Assembly (NCBI GenBank): GCA_964521425.1
Contig: CAZFRO010000005.1
Span: 62,001 to 126,000 of the forward strand
Direction of reading: 5' to 3'
Source: Joyebacterum sp964521425
Lineage (GTDB): Bacteria; Joyebacterota; Joyebacteria; Joyebacterales; Joyebacteraceae
DNA: 64,000 bases
Part shown: positions 7,820 through 16,905 of the stretch, one piece after another
How the letters are laid out: each line of letters begins with the position of its first letter
Position numbering within the stretch: the stretch's first letter is position 1
Notes under the pieces: generated by a model
What the model saw: the letters and a program-made list of their open reading frames with translations, nothing else
Told to the model about the DNA's origin: nothing
Database searches by the model: none
Made by a program: the position numbers and the translations under genes

Positions 7820-9538
7820 CTACCTGTTCGGCGAGTACCTGGCCTTGATCGTGCCCCAGGACTCGATGACGGTCGTTGTTCCTGGAGGAGTCTCCGGCAC
7901 GCTCGTTGCAGGCTCACACCAGTCCCAGATATCGAGGACCACCATCGGTCCCTCACGCATGGCCATGCAGCCATCGATATCGTCGAGGGTGAGCGTTCTG
8001 TCCGGATACGTGTCGCACTCGAAGACGCCGTTGATCGCGTACTTGTACTCGAGATACCTGTAGCTACCGGTCGGGAACGTGACCTGGACCGAGTAGATAC
8101 CGTCGTCTGCGGTCACATCCCCACCCGTCCCGTCGTCAAGGAGCACGGTTTCGACGACCCAATCGAGCGGGGCGATTCCACCGTGAACCGAAACGACGTC
8201 GGTCAGGATGTCGAACGTGTCGGGAAGCACACTGACCTGGAAGAGCACACCCACGTCACACGTGATGTTGTCGGACGGAGCGATGTCCTCCCACCAGACG
8301 TTGACCGTCTGGCTCGCGCCGAGCGGATCAAGCGTTACAAAGTGACCGAAGTCGTAGTCACCTTCCCATGTCGCGCAGTCAACGACGTACTTGTACTTGA
8401 CCAGGGTCGTCTCAGCGGCTGCGCCGCACTCGTAGCCCATGGAGAAGTACTCGTCGAGAACATACGTGGAGTCGGCGTCGCCATCGAAGCTCTCGGCACC
8501 GCCACACTGATCCCACGTAAGCGGATGCGTGTCGCCCTGGATGTGCACGCTCGTCGGTACACCGTTGATATCGATGTAGAGGTGCATGTTCAGCTCGAGC
8601 GAGACCATGTAAAGGTAGAAGCAGTCGTCGTTGTTGCTCGGATCGATCGGAGTTCCACCTTCATCGGTAACACCGGTGACGACGAACTGGTAGTCGTTGC
8701 CCTCGGTGAGCGCCGGGCTCAGGGTCAGATGGACGATGCTGGCATCGATCAAGTCCAGAGTCGCGTCCGACACCGTGATTCCACCGGGTCCACCTGTTAC
8801 CGCGTAGTTTGCCTCGGTCTCAGCGGTCGCCTGATCCATGTTATCCGAGAACTGGATAGCATAGAGGGTCGCATCGGTGCCGTCCCCGTCAATCCTTGCG
8901 TCTATCACTGCCGGAGGAGCGCTCGAGATAACCTCTGTCGTGTTCGTCGCCATGTCGTAAGTGAACGTGACTGGCGTCACGCCATCGGAGACGAAGACGA
9001 TGTTGGCACCACCCGGCGGGGTGTTCTGGTCCCAGTTGTTGTTCAGGACGATCTTGAAGGCATAGCTCCCGGCCGTAATGATCGACTGGAAGAACCACAC
9101 TCCGTCGTCTTCCGGATCGGCCATGACCGTGGTGCTCGTGTCGGTCTGGTCCCAATCGGAACCGCCGAGTTCGCTCATCATGTCACCACAGACGATCGGT
9201 GGATTCATGTGATGAAAGACGTACTCGTCGCCCTCCTTGGTCCCCACCGTGGCGCCGAGATTGACATGCCACGTGACGTCGGCGTCTGAGGCGAGCGTGA
9301 ATGTCTGGTTGCTGCTGGGGAAATCCAGGCCCCAGGCGTCACCGTCAACGGCCTTGTAAAGGTAGGTGCCCGCAAGCATCGAAACCGTCAGCGTGTAGAC
9401 GCCGTTCGGCTGCAGTGTGAGTTCGTACGCCGGGTCGGCCGGGTCCCATGCCTGGAAGTCTCCGACGATGCTCGGAGCGGCCAACGCGACCGGTGCGGCC
9501 AGCAACGCCACCAGAATGGCCACCGCAAATGTCCTCAT
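7820..9538 (-). CDS. Secreted multi-domain starch-binding-like protein with C-terminal WGxIK tag
   Basis: No catalytic domain is recognised. A signal peptide (MRTFAVAILVALLAAPVALA) is followed by beta domains resembling polysaccharide-binding modules. About 22-110 and 112-205 look like pullulanase X25/CBM48-type modules (GDFQAWDP...GTYLYKAV and a DDGVWFF...GSYAFKI unit). About 205-300 is a Big/SbsA-like domain (IQFSDNMDQATAE). Two CBM20-like modules (about 300-420 and 425-545) end in strands such as YRYLEYKYAINGVFECD. The C-terminus ESWGTIKARYSPNR is a variant of the shared tag, running three residues past the usual YR. GGGAGAG lies five bases before the ATG. A carbohydrate-binding role is inferred from fold resemblance only. 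Confidence 0.82.
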   Translation of the reverse strand: MRTFAVAILVALLAAPVALAAPSIVGDFQAWDPADPAYELTLQPNGVYTLTVSMLAGTYLYKAVDGDAWGLDFPSSNQTFTLASDADVTWHVNLGATVGTKEGDEYVFHHMNPPIVCGDMMSELGGSDWDQTDTSTTVMADPEDDGVWFFQSIITAGSYAFKIVLNNNWDQNTPPGGANIVFVSDGVTPVTFTYDMATNTTEVISSAPPAVIDARIDGDGTDATLYAIQFSDNMDQATAETEANYAVTGGPGGITVSDATLDLIDASIVHLTLSPALTEGNDYQFVVTGVTDEGGTPIDPSNNDDCFYLYMVSLELNMHLYIDINGVPTSVHIQGDTHPLTWDQCGGAESFDGDADSTYVLDEYFSMGYECGAAAETTLVKYKYVVDCATWEGDYDFGHFVTLDPLGASQTVNVWWEDIAPSDNITCDVGVLFQVSVLPDTFDILTDVVSVHGGIAPLDWVVETVLLDDGTGGDVTADDGIYSVQVTFPTGSYRYLEYKYAINGVFECDTYPDRTLTLDDIDGCMAMREGPMVVLDIWDWCEPATSVPETPPGTTTVIESWGTIKARYSPNR

Positions 9539-9636
9539 GCTCTCTCCCTTCTCTCGTGGCGAAAGGCCTTGCGCTCGATGTGGTCCAGTCTCAAAGAAGC
9601 CCGCACGTGCCCCGTTCGCCCTCTCGTATGCTCGGA

Positions 9637-9675
9637 CAGTGCGGGCCCTGACGATTAGCTCGCCAGGGCCCGCGC
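9637..9675 (-). terminator. Terminator after the 9.7 kb secreted protein
   Basis: Thirteen-base stem, AGTGCGGGCCCTG with CAGGGCCCGCGCT (one G-U), 13-base loop, about 40 bases past the stop. It has no clear U tract. Confidence 0.55.
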
Positions 9676-9715
9676 TACACTATACTGATTCACACATGTG
9701 TCAGACCCACGCTAT

Positions 9716-10540
9716 CTAACGGTAGATAGCCTTGATCGTGCTCCAGGTCGACTGCTCGACAGCGCTTGAGCAATCAGGACAGTCAGGCGTGTTCCACTCC
9801 CAACCGTCGATCGCCAGGTCCATCGTCGAACCGGTATCGTCGATCATGAAGCTGTGGTTGCCTGTGCCTTCCCAGGTCACGCAGTCGTCCTTCTTGTACT
9901 TGTACTCGACGTAGGGGTTGCTTCCGCCCGTGAACAGCACCTCGACCTCGTAGAGCTTCGGGCTGGCAGCCTCGCAACTGAAGGACATCAGCACACCGTC
10001 GCCCCAGTTGGTGAGAGGATCGCCGCTGCCCGTCACACAGACGTCGAAGAAGCTGTCGATGCCCTCTGTCAGGCAGAGGTGGAACTTGACCAACACGTCC
10101 TGCGCCGTCACCGCGGTGATCGGCAGGAAGAAGTTCGGATCGTTGCTGTTCTGGTCCTGACCAAAGCACTCAGCCATATCGGTCAGATCGACGACCTTCA
10201 CGAAGAACTCGACCTCGGCGCAGCCGTGGCCCATCGGGATGATACCCTGGTACTCGTCGTTGCTGCCGACGTCACCCCAGAAGATCATCGGGACTTCGAT
10301 GAAGTCGGGATCGCCGGTGCAGCGGTAGTAGAGGTAGGCCGCAATGTCAGCACCCTGACCGGCCTGATCCGTGACGCCTTCCTTCCAGATCTGCACGTAC
10401 ACGCCGATGTCCTCGGCGGACGTGTAAGGCGTACCGTTGACCGGCCATATGTTGCCACACCAGCCGACCGCACCCATCGCAGTTGAGGCGATACCGACAA
10501 GCATCGCGACCGCAACCAGCATTGTCACAGACTTCCTCAT
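9716..10540 (-). CDS. Secreted protein with CBM20-like C-terminal half and WGxIK-type tag
   Basis: Unknown function, about 274 residues. The start is ATG at 10538-10540 because GAGGAGGG lies five bases upstream, giving a clean signal peptide (MRKSVTMLVAVAMLVGIASTAMG). The first half has a beta fold with YLYYRC, VPMIFWGDVGSNDEYQG and EVEFFVKVVDL. The second half has VKFHLCL, YEVEVLFTGGSNPYVEYKYKKDDCVTWEG and then HSFMID, as in starch-binding CBM20-like domains and like the module in the neighbouring 572-residue protein. The C-terminus VEQSTWSTIKAIYR is the shared tag with Ser in place of the Gly. Its promoter overlaps a perfect palindrome, so it is likely regulated. Confidence 0.82.
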   Translation of the reverse strand: MRKSVTMLVAVAMLVGIASTAMGAVGWCGNIWPVNGTPYTSAEDIGVYVQIWKEGVTDQAGQGADIAAYLYYRCTGDPDFIEVPMIFWGDVGSNDEYQGIIPMGHGCAEVEFFVKVVDLTDMAECFGQDQNSNDPNFFLPITAVTAQDVLVKFHLCLTEGIDSFFDVCVTGSGDPLTNWGDGVLMSFSCEAASPKLYEVEVLFTGGSNPYVEYKYKKDDCVTWEGTGNHSFMIDDTGSTMDLAIDGWEWNTPDCPDCSSAVEQSTWSTIKAIYR

Positions 10541-10661
10541 CTCTTCCCTCCTCATTCCCGGACGCCACGACCCGAATCGCGTATCGACGCGGAGACGACG
10601 TCTCATATAGAACACTACGGGGTCCGCTCATATCGCAGACCCACGTTTCATCTACGCAACC

Positions 10662-10690
10662 ACGATACCACAAATGGTATCAGATGTCAA
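10662..10690 (-). promoter_or_regulatory. Promoter of the 9.7 kb secreted protein
   Basis: Minus strand TTGACA (10690-10685), 17 bases, TATCGT (10667-10662). Transcription would start about 115 bases upstream of the ATG at 10540. Confidence 0.6.
10664..10681. promoter_or_regulatory. Operator-like palindrome inside the promoter
   Basis: GATACCA-CAAA-TGGTATC is a perfect 7+7 inverted repeat lying in the spacer and reaching into the -10 box of the 9.7 kb gene promoter, where a bound dimeric repressor would block polymerase. I saw no second copy in the window. Confidence 0.45.
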
Positions 10691-10815
10691 TTCCCTAACA
10701 GAGCTCTCAGGGCCAAAGCATGGGCACATCGTCACCTCCCTCGAGCCGGCTCAGGGCGGCTGGTACGCTTCTGTTCTGATGCCTCCACCACACCTTGGTC
10801 GCCCGCCAGACGCGA

Positions 10816-10858
10816 GAAAAAGGGCCTCCCAGACGCATCCAAGCGCCGGCAGGCCCTT
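10816..10858 (-). terminator. Intrinsic terminator of the tRNA operon
   Basis: On the minus strand AAGGGCCT and AGGCCCTT pair around a 23-base loop, followed by TTTTTC. It lies 27 bases past the 3' end of tRNA-Thr. Confidence 0.7.
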
Positions 10859-10884
10859 CTGTTCCTCTTCGGATCGTGAGTTTC

Positions 10885-10960
10885 TGGAGCTGGTGAGCGG
10901 ACTCGAACCGCTGACCTACGCATTACGAGTGCGTTGCTCTACCAGCTGAGCTACACCAGC
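10885..10960 (-). tRNA. tRNA-Thr (CGT)
   Basis: 76 bases with encoded CCA. Acceptor stem GCTGGTG/CACCAGC with discriminator T, T8-A9, D arm GCTCAGCTGGTAGAGC, anticodon stem ACGCA/TGCGT around CTCGTAA (anticodon CGT), T arm with GGTTCGAGTCC. It is cotranscribed with tRNA-Phe 30 bases upstream. Confidence 0.97.
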
Positions 10961-10990
10961 TCGCGTTCTCGTCGATCTGATCTTCTTTAG

Positions 10991-11066
10991 TGGTGGCGCC
11001 CCGCAGAATTGAACTGCGGACACACGGATTTTCAATCCGTTGCTCTACCAACTGAGCTAGGGCGCC
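10991..11066 (-). tRNA. tRNA-Phe (GAA)
   Basis: 76 bases with encoded CCA. Acceptor stem GGCGCCC/GGGCGCC with discriminator A, D arm GCTCAGTTGGTAGAGC, anticodon loop TTGAAAA (anticodon GAA), T arm with AGTTCAATTCT. First gene of the two-tRNA unit. Confidence 0.97.
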
Positions 11067-11084
11067 ACAAATCCAATAGCATGC

Positions 11085-11113
11085 ATACTAGCAATCTACC
11101 CGGGCCAAGTCAA
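11085..11113 (-). promoter_or_regulatory. Promoter of the tRNA-Phe/tRNA-Thr operon
   Basis: Minus strand TTGACT (11113-11108), 17 bases, TAGTAT (11090-11085). The predicted start is about 12 bases before tRNA-Phe. The promoter sits just past the galE stop. Confidence 0.7.
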
Positions 11114-11128
11114 GCTCCATGGGCACTC

Positions 11129-12112
11129 TCAATCCGGATACCCGTCCGGGTGGCTCTCCATCCACTTCCAGGCCGCCTCGATCATGTCCCTGAGCTCCGG
11201 ATGCTTTGGCGTCCAGCCGAGTTCACTCTCAGCTAATGATGAACTGGCGACCAGTCTCGCAGGATCACCGGCACGGCGTGGGCCCATCTTCCTGGGGATA
11301 GTGAGCCCGGTCACTTCCTCCGCGAACTCAACGACGTTGAGAACGCTCCAGCCCTCACCGTTACCCAGATTGTAGATCCCCGAACGCCCGGCATCGAGCG
11401 CGGCGAGCGCAGCGATGTGAGCGTCAGCGAGATCCCGCACATCGATGTAGTCTCTGATGCACGTCCCGTCCGGCGTCTCGTAGTCATCTCCGAACACCGT
11501 CAGTTCGGGGCGCCGTCCGGCGGCGGCCTGAAGCGCGATCGGGATCAGATGTGACTCCGGTCTGTGATCCTCACCGTAGCGCACCGAGGCTCCGGCTGCA
11601 TTGAAGTACCTGAGCGAGATATGTGAAAGGGGCGTGCGTTCCGATTGCCAGGAGAGCACGCGCTCGAATATGAGCTTCGTATCTCCGTAGACATTGACCG
11701 GCTCCGTCCGATTCATCTCGCTGATGGGAATCGTCTCGGGCTCACCGTAGACTCCGGCTGACGAAGAGAAGACGATCTTGCACACGCCGGCAGCTTCCAT
11801 CGCTTCGAGCAGGCGGATGCCGGCGACGACGTTGTTGCTGTAGTAATCGCCGGCCCGCTCCATCGACTCCCCCACGAGGCTCATCGCCGCGAAGTGGATG
11901 ACGGAGTCGACCTTGTTCTCCTTGAGAGTCCTCTCAACAAGTTCGGTATCCCCGATGTCGCCTTTGATGAAGCGGCATCCGTCGGGAATGGCCGACTTGT
12001 GCCCCTTCGACAGATCATCGAGTATGACGACGCCGTGACCGGCCTCAAGCAGCCGTTCAACGGTGACGCTCCCTATGTATCCCGCCCCTCCGGTTACGAG
12101 GACCGATGACAT
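11129..12112 (-). CDS. galE: UDP-glucose 4-epimerase
   Basis: Extended short-chain dehydrogenase of 327 residues that interconverts UDP-glucose and UDP-galactose with tightly bound NAD. VTGGAGYIGS is the NAD loop, FSSSAGVYG carries the catalytic Ser/Thr, and NVYGDTK is the YxxxK pair. LRYFNAAGA and the C-terminal IYNLGNGEGWSVLNVV segment are typical of GalE. AGGAGG lies five bases before the ATG. It is the last gene of the murJ-serA-trpB2-galE unit, 17 bases after trpB2. The product can feed glycan precursors; nothing here pins down which. Confidence 0.95.
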   Translation of the reverse strand: MSSVLVTGGAGYIGSVTVERLLEAGHGVVILDDLSKGHKSAIPDGCRFIKGDIGDTELVERTLKENKVDSVIHFAAMSLVGESMERAGDYYSNNVVAGIRLLEAMEAAGVCKIVFSSSAGVYGEPETIPISEMNRTEPVNVYGDTKLIFERVLSWQSERTPLSHISLRYFNAAGASVRYGEDHRPESHLIPIALQAAAGRRPELTVFGDDYETPDGTCIRDYIDVRDLADAHIAALAALDAGRSGIYNLGNGEGWSVLNVVEFAEEVTGLTIPRKMGPRRAGDPARLVASSSLAESELGWTPKHPELRDMIEAAWKWMESHPDGYPD

Positions 12113-12129
12113 CCAGACCTCCTCTGCAC

Positions 12130-13491
12130 CTATTCCTCTTCAGAGACTCCCGCGTCGGCCAGCGCCTTCGCGATGGTCTCCTCGCTCATCTCGTAGTCAA
12201 TCAGGGCACCCGAGAGATACGCGTCGTACGCGGCCATGTCGAAGTGGCCGTGCCCCGAGAAGGCAATCACGATGTTCTTCTCGACCCCCTCTTCCTTGCA
12301 CCGGAGGGCCTCGTCGATGGCGGCCTTGATGGCGTGAGATGTCTCCGGCGCCGGGATGATCCCCTCGGTGCTCGCGAACGCGAGCGCCGCTTCGAACACG
12401 GCGTTCTGCGAGAACGCGACCGGCTCGACGATGCCCTCGTGGACGAGCTGGCTTAGGATCGGCGAGTCGCCATGATACCGAAGTCCACCCGCGTGGATCT
12501 TCGGAGGCACGAACGAGTGCCCGAGCGTGTACATCCTCATGAGAGGCGTCATCTTCGCCGAGTCGCCGTAGTCGTACGCGAACATACCCTTCGTCATCGT
12601 CGGACATGCGGTCGGCTCGGCCGCCACGAAGCGCAGATCCTGACCGTCGGCCTTCTCGCGGAGGAACGGCAGCGCCATACCCATGAAGTTGCTTCCGCCA
12701 CCCACACAGCCTACCAGTATGTCGGCCTTCTCACCGATCATCTCAAGCTGCTTCTTCGTCTCCAAGCCAATCACGGTCTGGTGAAGCAGCACGTGATTGA
12801 GAACGCTGCCGAGAGCGTACTTCGTGTCGTCGTGCGTCGCGGCATCGAAGACGGCTTCGCTGATCGCGATCCCAAGCGAGCCGGGACAGTCGGGGTCACC
12901 TTCGAGGATCTTCCGGCCGACCTCCGTCTGGTCGGTAGGGCTGGGATGGACTTCGCTCCCCCATACCTGCATCATCGTGCGGCGGTAGGGCTTCTGCTCA
13001 TAGCTTACCTTGACCATGTAGACCGTGCAGTCAAGACCGAACAGATTGCACGCGAACGAGAGAGCGCTGCCCCACTGACCGGCGCCGGTCTCTGTCGCCA
13101 ACCGCTTCACTCCGGCCTTCTTGTTGTAGTAGGCCTGCGCCACGGACGTGTTCGGCTTGTGGCTCCCCGCAGGACTCACGCCCTCGTTCTTGTAGTAGAT
13201 CTTCGCCGGCGTTCCCAGGTGCTTCTCCAGGTGATGTGCGCGAACGAGCGGCGACGGTCTCCAGATCGAGTAGACGTCGAGAACCTCATCGGGGATGTCG
13301 ATCCAGCTCTCGCCCGACACCTCCTGGAGGATGAGATCCATGGGAAAAAGCGGCGCCAAGTCGTCCGGACCGAGCGGTTCCCGCGTCTGCGGATTGAGCG
13401 GCGGGTCAAGCGGCTTGGGAAGGTCCGGCAACACGTTGTACCAGGCTCTCGGCATGTCCTTCTCAGGAAGTGTTATCTTCACGGAGTCCAT
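12130..13491 (-). CDS. trpB: Tryptophan synthase beta-like PLP enzyme (TrpB2 type)
   Basis: Beta-replacement PLP enzyme of the TrpB2 class, 453 residues, making tryptophan from indole and serine. NEGVSPAGSHKPN carries the PLP lysine, ETGAGQWGSAL is the conserved loop, and VGCVGGGSNFMGMALPF binds the phosphate. The N-terminal extension (MDSVKITLPEKDMPRAWYNV) is typical of TrpB2 and not of TrpB1. No trpA or other trp gene is nearby; the neighbour is serA, which supplies its co-substrate serine, and stand-alone TrpB2 is thought to salvage indole. GGGAGG lies five bases before the ATG. Confidence 0.92.
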   Translation of the reverse strand: MDSVKITLPEKDMPRAWYNVLPDLPKPLDPPLNPQTREPLGPDDLAPLFPMDLILQEVSGESWIDIPDEVLDVYSIWRPSPLVRAHHLEKHLGTPAKIYYKNEGVSPAGSHKPNTSVAQAYYNKKAGVKRLATETGAGQWGSALSFACNLFGLDCTVYMVKVSYEQKPYRRTMMQVWGSEVHPSPTDQTEVGRKILEGDPDCPGSLGIAISEAVFDAATHDDTKYALGSVLNHVLLHQTVIGLETKKQLEMIGEKADILVGCVGGGSNFMGMALPFLREKADGQDLRFVAAEPTACPTMTKGMFAYDYGDSAKMTPLMRMYTLGHSFVPPKIHAGGLRYHGDSPILSQLVHEGIVEPVAFSQNAVFEAALAFASTEGIIPAPETSHAIKAAIDEALRCKEEGVEKNIVIAFSGHGHFDMAAYDAYLSGALIDYEMSEETIAKALADAGVSEEE

Positions 13492-13526
13492 CTTTGCCTC
13501 CCATCATCTGTGTTCGTCCATGGATG

Positions 13527-15152
13527 TCACTTCGCATCTGTCGTATGAGTTCCAGCTACGTCGAACTTGAGAAGCCGGATCTCCGAGACACCGGGATGAT
13601 TCTCAAGAAGCCCCGCGGTGCCCTCGGGTATATCCTCGCTCGGAGATATGAGCATCACGGCGCGGCCCTCGAAAACGTTGCGTCCCACCTCCATCCGGAT
13701 GATGTTGACGCCTGCTTCACCTAGCATCGTGCCGACGCTGCCCACGATGCCGGGTCTGTCCGCAGCGTCGCCATCGAACCAGCAGACCAGTACGCTGCCG
13801 GCCGGCACGAGATCGACCTCGAACCCGCCGATCTCGGTGATGCGGAAACCGTGCGGCGCCATCGGCGTCGCAGTCAGTCTACCGCGCGAACCACCGGCGC
13901 CGCTCACCGTGACCAGACTCGTGACATTGCCGGCGTCCGTTGCTCGTGACTCGACTATCTCAATGCCTCGCTCCTCGGCGAGGTATCGTCCGTTGACCAG
14001 AGTGACCTCGTCCCCCCCGACGGACCCCAGGAGCCCCTTGAGAAACGCGAGGGTCGGGAGTTCCGTCCGGTAGCGGCTGACTTCACCACTGTAGCGGATT
14101 TCCACCCCAGCCGTCGGAAGCCCGAATAGCTGTGTGAATGCACTCCCCAGCGCTTCAGTAAGCGGCATGAACGGTGCGACACGCGAGAGCGTCTCGGTAT
14201 CGGTCTGCGGAATATTGAGCGCGTAGCGCGGGAGCCCGCCCTCGAGGGCCTCGACAATCTGCTCCGCAACGGTCTGCCCGACGCGCGTCTGCGCCTCCTC
14301 TGTCGAACCGCCGAGGTGTGGAGTGACGAGCACCTGTTCGAATCCGAACAGCGGATGCTGGGTCACCGGTTCGCCTTCGAAGACGTCCACTCCGGCGGCC
14401 ACAACCTTGCCGCTTGTGAGCGCGTTCACAAGTGCAGCCTCGCTCACAACGCCGCCTCGGGCGCAGTTGATGATCCGGACCCCATCGGGAGCCAGCGAGA
14501 GCTCGTGCTCTCCTATTAGACCGTACGTCTCATCGTTCTTCGGAGTGTGAACGGAGATGTAGTTCGATTCCGCCATGAGTGCGTCGAGCGATGCCATTTT
14601 CTCCGCACCGAAGAAGCCAAAGCGCTCATCAGCAATGTACGGATCGTACGCGATGATGCGCATGCCGAACGATGCGGCGCGAACGGCGACGGCGGACCCC
14701 ACGCGGCCGAGACCGACGATGCCGAGCGTCTTGCCAAAGAGTTCGACACCACGCGACTTCGCCTCCGGCCAACTGCCACTCTTGAGCACCTTATCCGCCG
14801 CGGGGAGGTTGCGTGCAAGCGCGAGCATGAATGCGAGTGTATGCTCCGCGGCCGAGACGACATTAGATTCGGGCGCGTTGACGACCATCACACCCTGCGA
14901 TGTCGCGAAGGGGATATCGATGTTGTCGACACCGACGCCCGCTCGCCCTACGACCCGCAGCCGTTCGCCTCGTTCGAGGAGTTCGCGGTCGACGCTCGTC
15001 AGACTCCTCACAACCAACGCGTCAAACCCGTCGATCGCATCCAGAAGCTCGTCGCGGCTCATGTTGAACGCCTCCACGACGTCGAGCGACGTCGCAAGCG
15101 TTCTTAAGCCCTCCTTCGAGATGCGTTCAGCGACGAGCACTCTCAAGCGCAC
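13527..15152 (-). CDS. serA: D-3-phosphoglycerate dehydrogenase
   Basis: First step of serine synthesis: 3-phosphoglycerate to 3-phosphohydroxypyruvate with NAD. The 541-residue long form has the substrate/NAD domains (GLGRVGSAV at 147-155, INCARGGVV, and the catalytic His in VTPHLGGSTEE), then an intervening ASB domain (about 325-450) and a C-terminal ACT domain (about 455-530), which senses serine in this family. The start is GTG with AGGAGG four bases upstream. It lies between murJ (8 bases) and trpB2 (35 bases); serine is also a substrate of TrpB2 and GlyA. Confidence 0.96.
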   Translation of the reverse strand: MRLRVLVAERISKEGLRTLATSLDVVEAFNMSRDELLDAIDGFDALVVRSLTSVDRELLERGERLRVVGRAGVGVDNIDIPFATSQGVMVVNAPESNVVSAAEHTLAFMLALARNLPAADKVLKSGSWPEAKSRGVELFGKTLGIVGLGRVGSAVAVRAASFGMRIIAYDPYIADERFGFFGAEKMASLDALMAESNYISVHTPKNDETYGLIGEHELSLAPDGVRIINCARGGVVSEAALVNALTSGKVVAAGVDVFEGEPVTQHPLFGFEQVLVTPHLGGSTEEAQTRVGQTVAEQIVEALEGGLPRYALNIPQTDTETLSRVAPFMPLTEALGSAFTQLFGLPTAGVEIRYSGEVSRYRTELPTLAFLKGLLGSVGGDEVTLVNGRYLAEERGIEIVESRATDAGNVTSLVTVSGAGGSRGRLTATPMAPHGFRITEIGGFEVDLVPAGSVLVCWFDGDAADRPGIVGSVGTMLGEAGVNIIRMEVGRNVFEGRAVMLISPSEDIPEGTAGLLENHPGVSEIRLLKFDVAGTHTTDAK

Positions 15153-15160
15153 GCTTCCTC

Positions 15161-16765
15161 CTACGCGCCTTTCTCCCCTCTCCCGCGGGAGAAAGGACGG
15201 GTCAGCTCATGCAGACCCAGAAGGCGCGACACAAAGAGATACACCGCGCCACCGACGCCTCCGGCGAGCACGATGCGAATGGCCCTTCCTGCAAGGAGAG
15301 GTTCAGCAATACGCATGCCAAGCCAGGCGTTGAGCGGCAGGAGCACGGCGACGAGAGCAACACATGACAGAAGAACACGCCAGCCCAACGACAGAAGCTC
15401 TGAAGGGGCGATTGCCGTCCGGCTCCCTCTGAGCCTCCTGTTGAGAAGAACGAAGAGGATGGCGGCGTGCACTGTGAACGCGATGGAGCTGGCAAGTGCT
15501 AGGCCCGCGTGCTTGAGAGGTGTGCGGACGAGCAAGAGGTTGAGCGCCACGTTCAGGAAGAACGCGACGATCGAGACCTTCACAGGGGTCTTCGTATCGA
15601 GCCGGGCCGCAAACGCCCGGACCAGAAGGAACGTCAGACCCATTCCCACGAGACCGACCGAGTACATGGCAAACGCCGAGGCCGTCATGGCCAGGTCCGT
15701 CTCGTCGAACGCGCCGCGCTGGTAGATGAGACCGACGATCGGGCGCGCCAGAACCACGGTGAGCACGACGACGGGCGCGAGGAACGTGACGTTCATTCTC
15801 ATTCCCGTCACGAGCGCGAGAGAGAACCCCTCATGGTCGCCCAAAGCGTGCTTCTCCGCCAGCACGGGAGCGACTGAACGGCCGGCCGCGAGAGCGAGGA
15901 TCGCGTACGGAAGATGGACCAGCCTGAACGAGTAGTAGAGTGATGAGATGCTGCCGGGAACGAGGAACGAGGCGATCGTCCTGTCGACGACGACACCGAC
16001 GCGCTGAACCGCAGCCGCCAGGATGACGGGCACGGACAGACCGGATACACGTTTGAGATCCTCGTGCGCGTCCGCCTGTGACACGGCCGCGACAGGACTC
16101 CCTCTGTCGCCCAACAGCAGTTTCCGCACGATGGGCGCCTGGACGATGAACTGGAGCGCACCTCCCACGAGCACGCCGACGGCCAGACTGTAGTAGCCGA
16201 TCCGACTGTGGAGAAGCAGTACGGAGCCCAGGATCCCGACATTGAGAAGCACCGGCGCCAGACTGTAGGCGCAGTAGCGCCGGAAGGCCAGCAGGATGGC
16301 GCCCATGAGAGCGGCCATCCCTATGAACAGACCGAACGGGAACATCAGGCGCGTCATCCGCACGGCCTCGCCGGCAGTATCCCCTGTGAATCCGCTCGCG
16401 ACGATCCGCACAAGTAGCGGCGCAGCAGCAATGCCGACCAACACGACGCCAGATAGAACGATGATGAGGCGGCGGAAGGTCCCCTTTGCCAACGCCCACG
16501 CTCGAGCCTTCTCCCCCTTCGCATGAAGCCCCTTGAACAGCGGCATGAAGGCGGACTCGACTGCCGTCTCTCCCAGAATCCGGCAGAGCAGATTCGGGAT
16601 CGTGAACGCCGCCACAAAGATATCCATGGATGTGCCGGCCCCGAAGATGGCAGCCGTCACTATCTCTCTGGCGAAGCCCGTGATCCGGGAGACCATTGTC
16701 CCGGCCCCGATGTGGGCAAACCCCCGAAGGGCGCCCCCTCTGTCGCTGTCTACTCTGTTTGCCAT
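15161..16765 (-). CDS. murJ: Lipid II flippase MurJ (MviN family)
   Basis: MATE-like polytopic membrane protein of about 534 residues that flips lipid II for peptidoglycan synthesis. The N-terminus (GTMVSRITGFAREIVTAAIFG) is the MviN signature with the conserved Arg pair, followed by about 14 hydrophobic segments. ATG at 16763-16765 is chosen because homology begins there; the ribosome-binding site is weak and a GTG four codons upstream is possible. First gene of the murJ-serA-trpB2-galE operon, with a promoter about 75-105 bases upstream that is back to back with the unit at 17 kb. Confidence 0.94.
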   Translation of the reverse strand: MANRVDSDRGGALRGFAHIGAGTMVSRITGFAREIVTAAIFGAGTSMDIFVAAFTIPNLLCRILGETAVESAFMPLFKGLHAKGEKARAWALAKGTFRRLIIVLSGVVLVGIAAAPLLVRIVASGFTGDTAGEAVRMTRLMFPFGLFIGMAALMGAILLAFRRYCAYSLAPVLLNVGILGSVLLLHSRIGYYSLAVGVLVGGALQFIVQAPIVRKLLLGDRGSPVAAVSQADAHEDLKRVSGLSVPVILAAAVQRVGVVVDRTIASFLVPGSISSLYYSFRLVHLPYAILALAAGRSVAPVLAEKHALGDHEGFSLALVTGMRMNVTFLAPVVVLTVVLARPIVGLIYQRGAFDETDLAMTASAFAMYSVGLVGMGLTFLLVRAFAARLDTKTPVKVSIVAFFLNVALNLLLVRTPLKHAGLALASSIAFTVHAAILFVLLNRRLRGSRTAIAPSELLSLGWRVLLSCVALVAVLLPLNAWLGMRIAEPLLAGRAIRIVLAGGVGGAVYLFVSRLLGLHELTRPFSRGRGEKGA

Positions 16766-16839
16766 GACCTGCACCCTGTTTCCGGATCCACGCGCCAGGT
16801 GGAATCCCCGCACCGAGCGGATCCACGCTCTAAACGCTG

Positions 16840-16869
16840 AGACTAGCAGCTTCCCGCGAACAGTGTCAA
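16840..16869 (-). promoter_or_regulatory. Promoter of the murJ-serA-trpB2-galE operon
   Basis: Minus strand TTGACA (16869-16864), 18 bases, TAGTCT (16845-16840), about 75 bases upstream of the murJ ATG. Confidence 0.5.
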
Positions 16870-16905
16870 CCGGCCCACGGCTCGCACCCCCTCCTCATTG
16901 ACAAG

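Larger units (their letters stand above)
10541..10884. other. Intergenic region with promoter, operator-like palindrome and tRNA terminator
   Basis: 344 bases without a coding gene. From left to right it holds the leader of the 9.7 kb gene, its promoter (10662-10690) with an embedded palindrome, about 120 bases with nothing I recognise, and the terminator of the tRNA unit (10816-10858). Confidence 0.7.

Noticed and set aside
7796..9289. 497-codon plus-strand open frame opposite the secreted starch-binding-like protein
   Set aside because: The minus-strand gene has signal peptide, domains, tag and ribosome-binding site; the plus frame has none.
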